From DYJB01 sp963777165 (GTDB lineage: Bacteria; Chloroflexota; Anaerolineae; Anaerolineales; E44-bin32), in NCBI GenBank assembly GCA_963777165.1, contig CAVZPO010000009.1, forward strand, positions 50,824-114,823: a stretch of DNA of 64,000 nt, read 5' to 3'. The position numbers and the translations under genes were made by a program. Shown here piece after piece: positions 63,990 to 64,000 of the stretch (position 1 is its first letter; every line of letters starts with the position of its first letter). Below the pieces are notes generated by a model. That model searched no databases and was not told the DNA's origin. It saw only the letters and a program-made list of their open reading frames with translations.

Positions 63990-64000
63990 TCGATCGAAAA

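Overview
The window is high-GC DNA. Its gene content (a WXG100/FtsK-type secretion locus, F420-type LLM oxidoreductases, MalT-like LuxR regulators, many FHA, vWA and Ser/Thr kinase proteins, GCTGA-rich intergenic hairpins) suggests an uncultivated Chloroflexota, perhaps Anaerolineae. That placement is inference, because no rRNA or marker gene is present. Many genes carry single-base frameshifts, several at runs of C or G, so part of the breakage may be assembly or sequencing error.

Region 1 (1-18.1 kb) is ordinary chromosome: a three-gene membrane/toast-rack operon; a self-regulated TetR gene with an epimerase-SDR fusion; a methyltransferase-MFS-VIT operon; a metal-homeostasis cluster (DtxR, two-domain multicopper oxidase, ZIP transporter, cupredoxin lipoprotein, FeoB C-terminal stub); a dynamin-like GTPase; and an AAA/TPR protein.

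Region 2 (18.1-21.5 kb) is a TetR / aldo-keto reductase / VOC / LLM-oxidoreductase cassette with a double operator. A second copy lies at 53.3-56.7 kb in the same orientation. Decayed insertion sequences and repeats follow copy 1 (21.5-24.0 kb), with a lipoprotein gene and then a CBS-domain gene.

Region 3 (25.5-52.7 kb) is the centrepiece: a divergent type VII-like (WXG100/EccC) secretion and signalling locus. It has a NarX/NarL-type two-component pair, four consecutive small WXG100-like proteins, an EssB-like membrane pseudokinase, and a 2,876-residue EccC/EssC-like protein with seven ATPase cassettes. It also has a YukD-like ubiquitin fold fused to FHA, a PP2C phosphatase, two vWA-TM-FHA proteins, a WXG100 protein with a glycine-rich tail, two membrane Ser/Thr kinases and a third vWA protein. 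The parts suggest substrates (WXG100), a motor (EccC), a membrane pseudokinase, and a kinase/phosphatase/FHA phospho-switch with surface vWA domains. EccB, EccD, EccE, mycosin and EsaA homologues were not seen.

Region 4 (52.8-64 kb) holds cassette copy 2 flanked by about 470-bp direct repeats containing tRNA-Cys fragments, then a seemingly less GC-rich block (lipoprotein, quinone oxidoreductase, two membrane proteins), a shattered MalT/LuxR regulator, a tRNA-Cys gene with an apparent eight-base anticodon loop, and the 3' half of a tRNA-Gly gene. tRNA-Cys 3'-half remnants sit on both sides of the secretion locus, which suggests repeated insertion or recombination at tRNA-derived sites.
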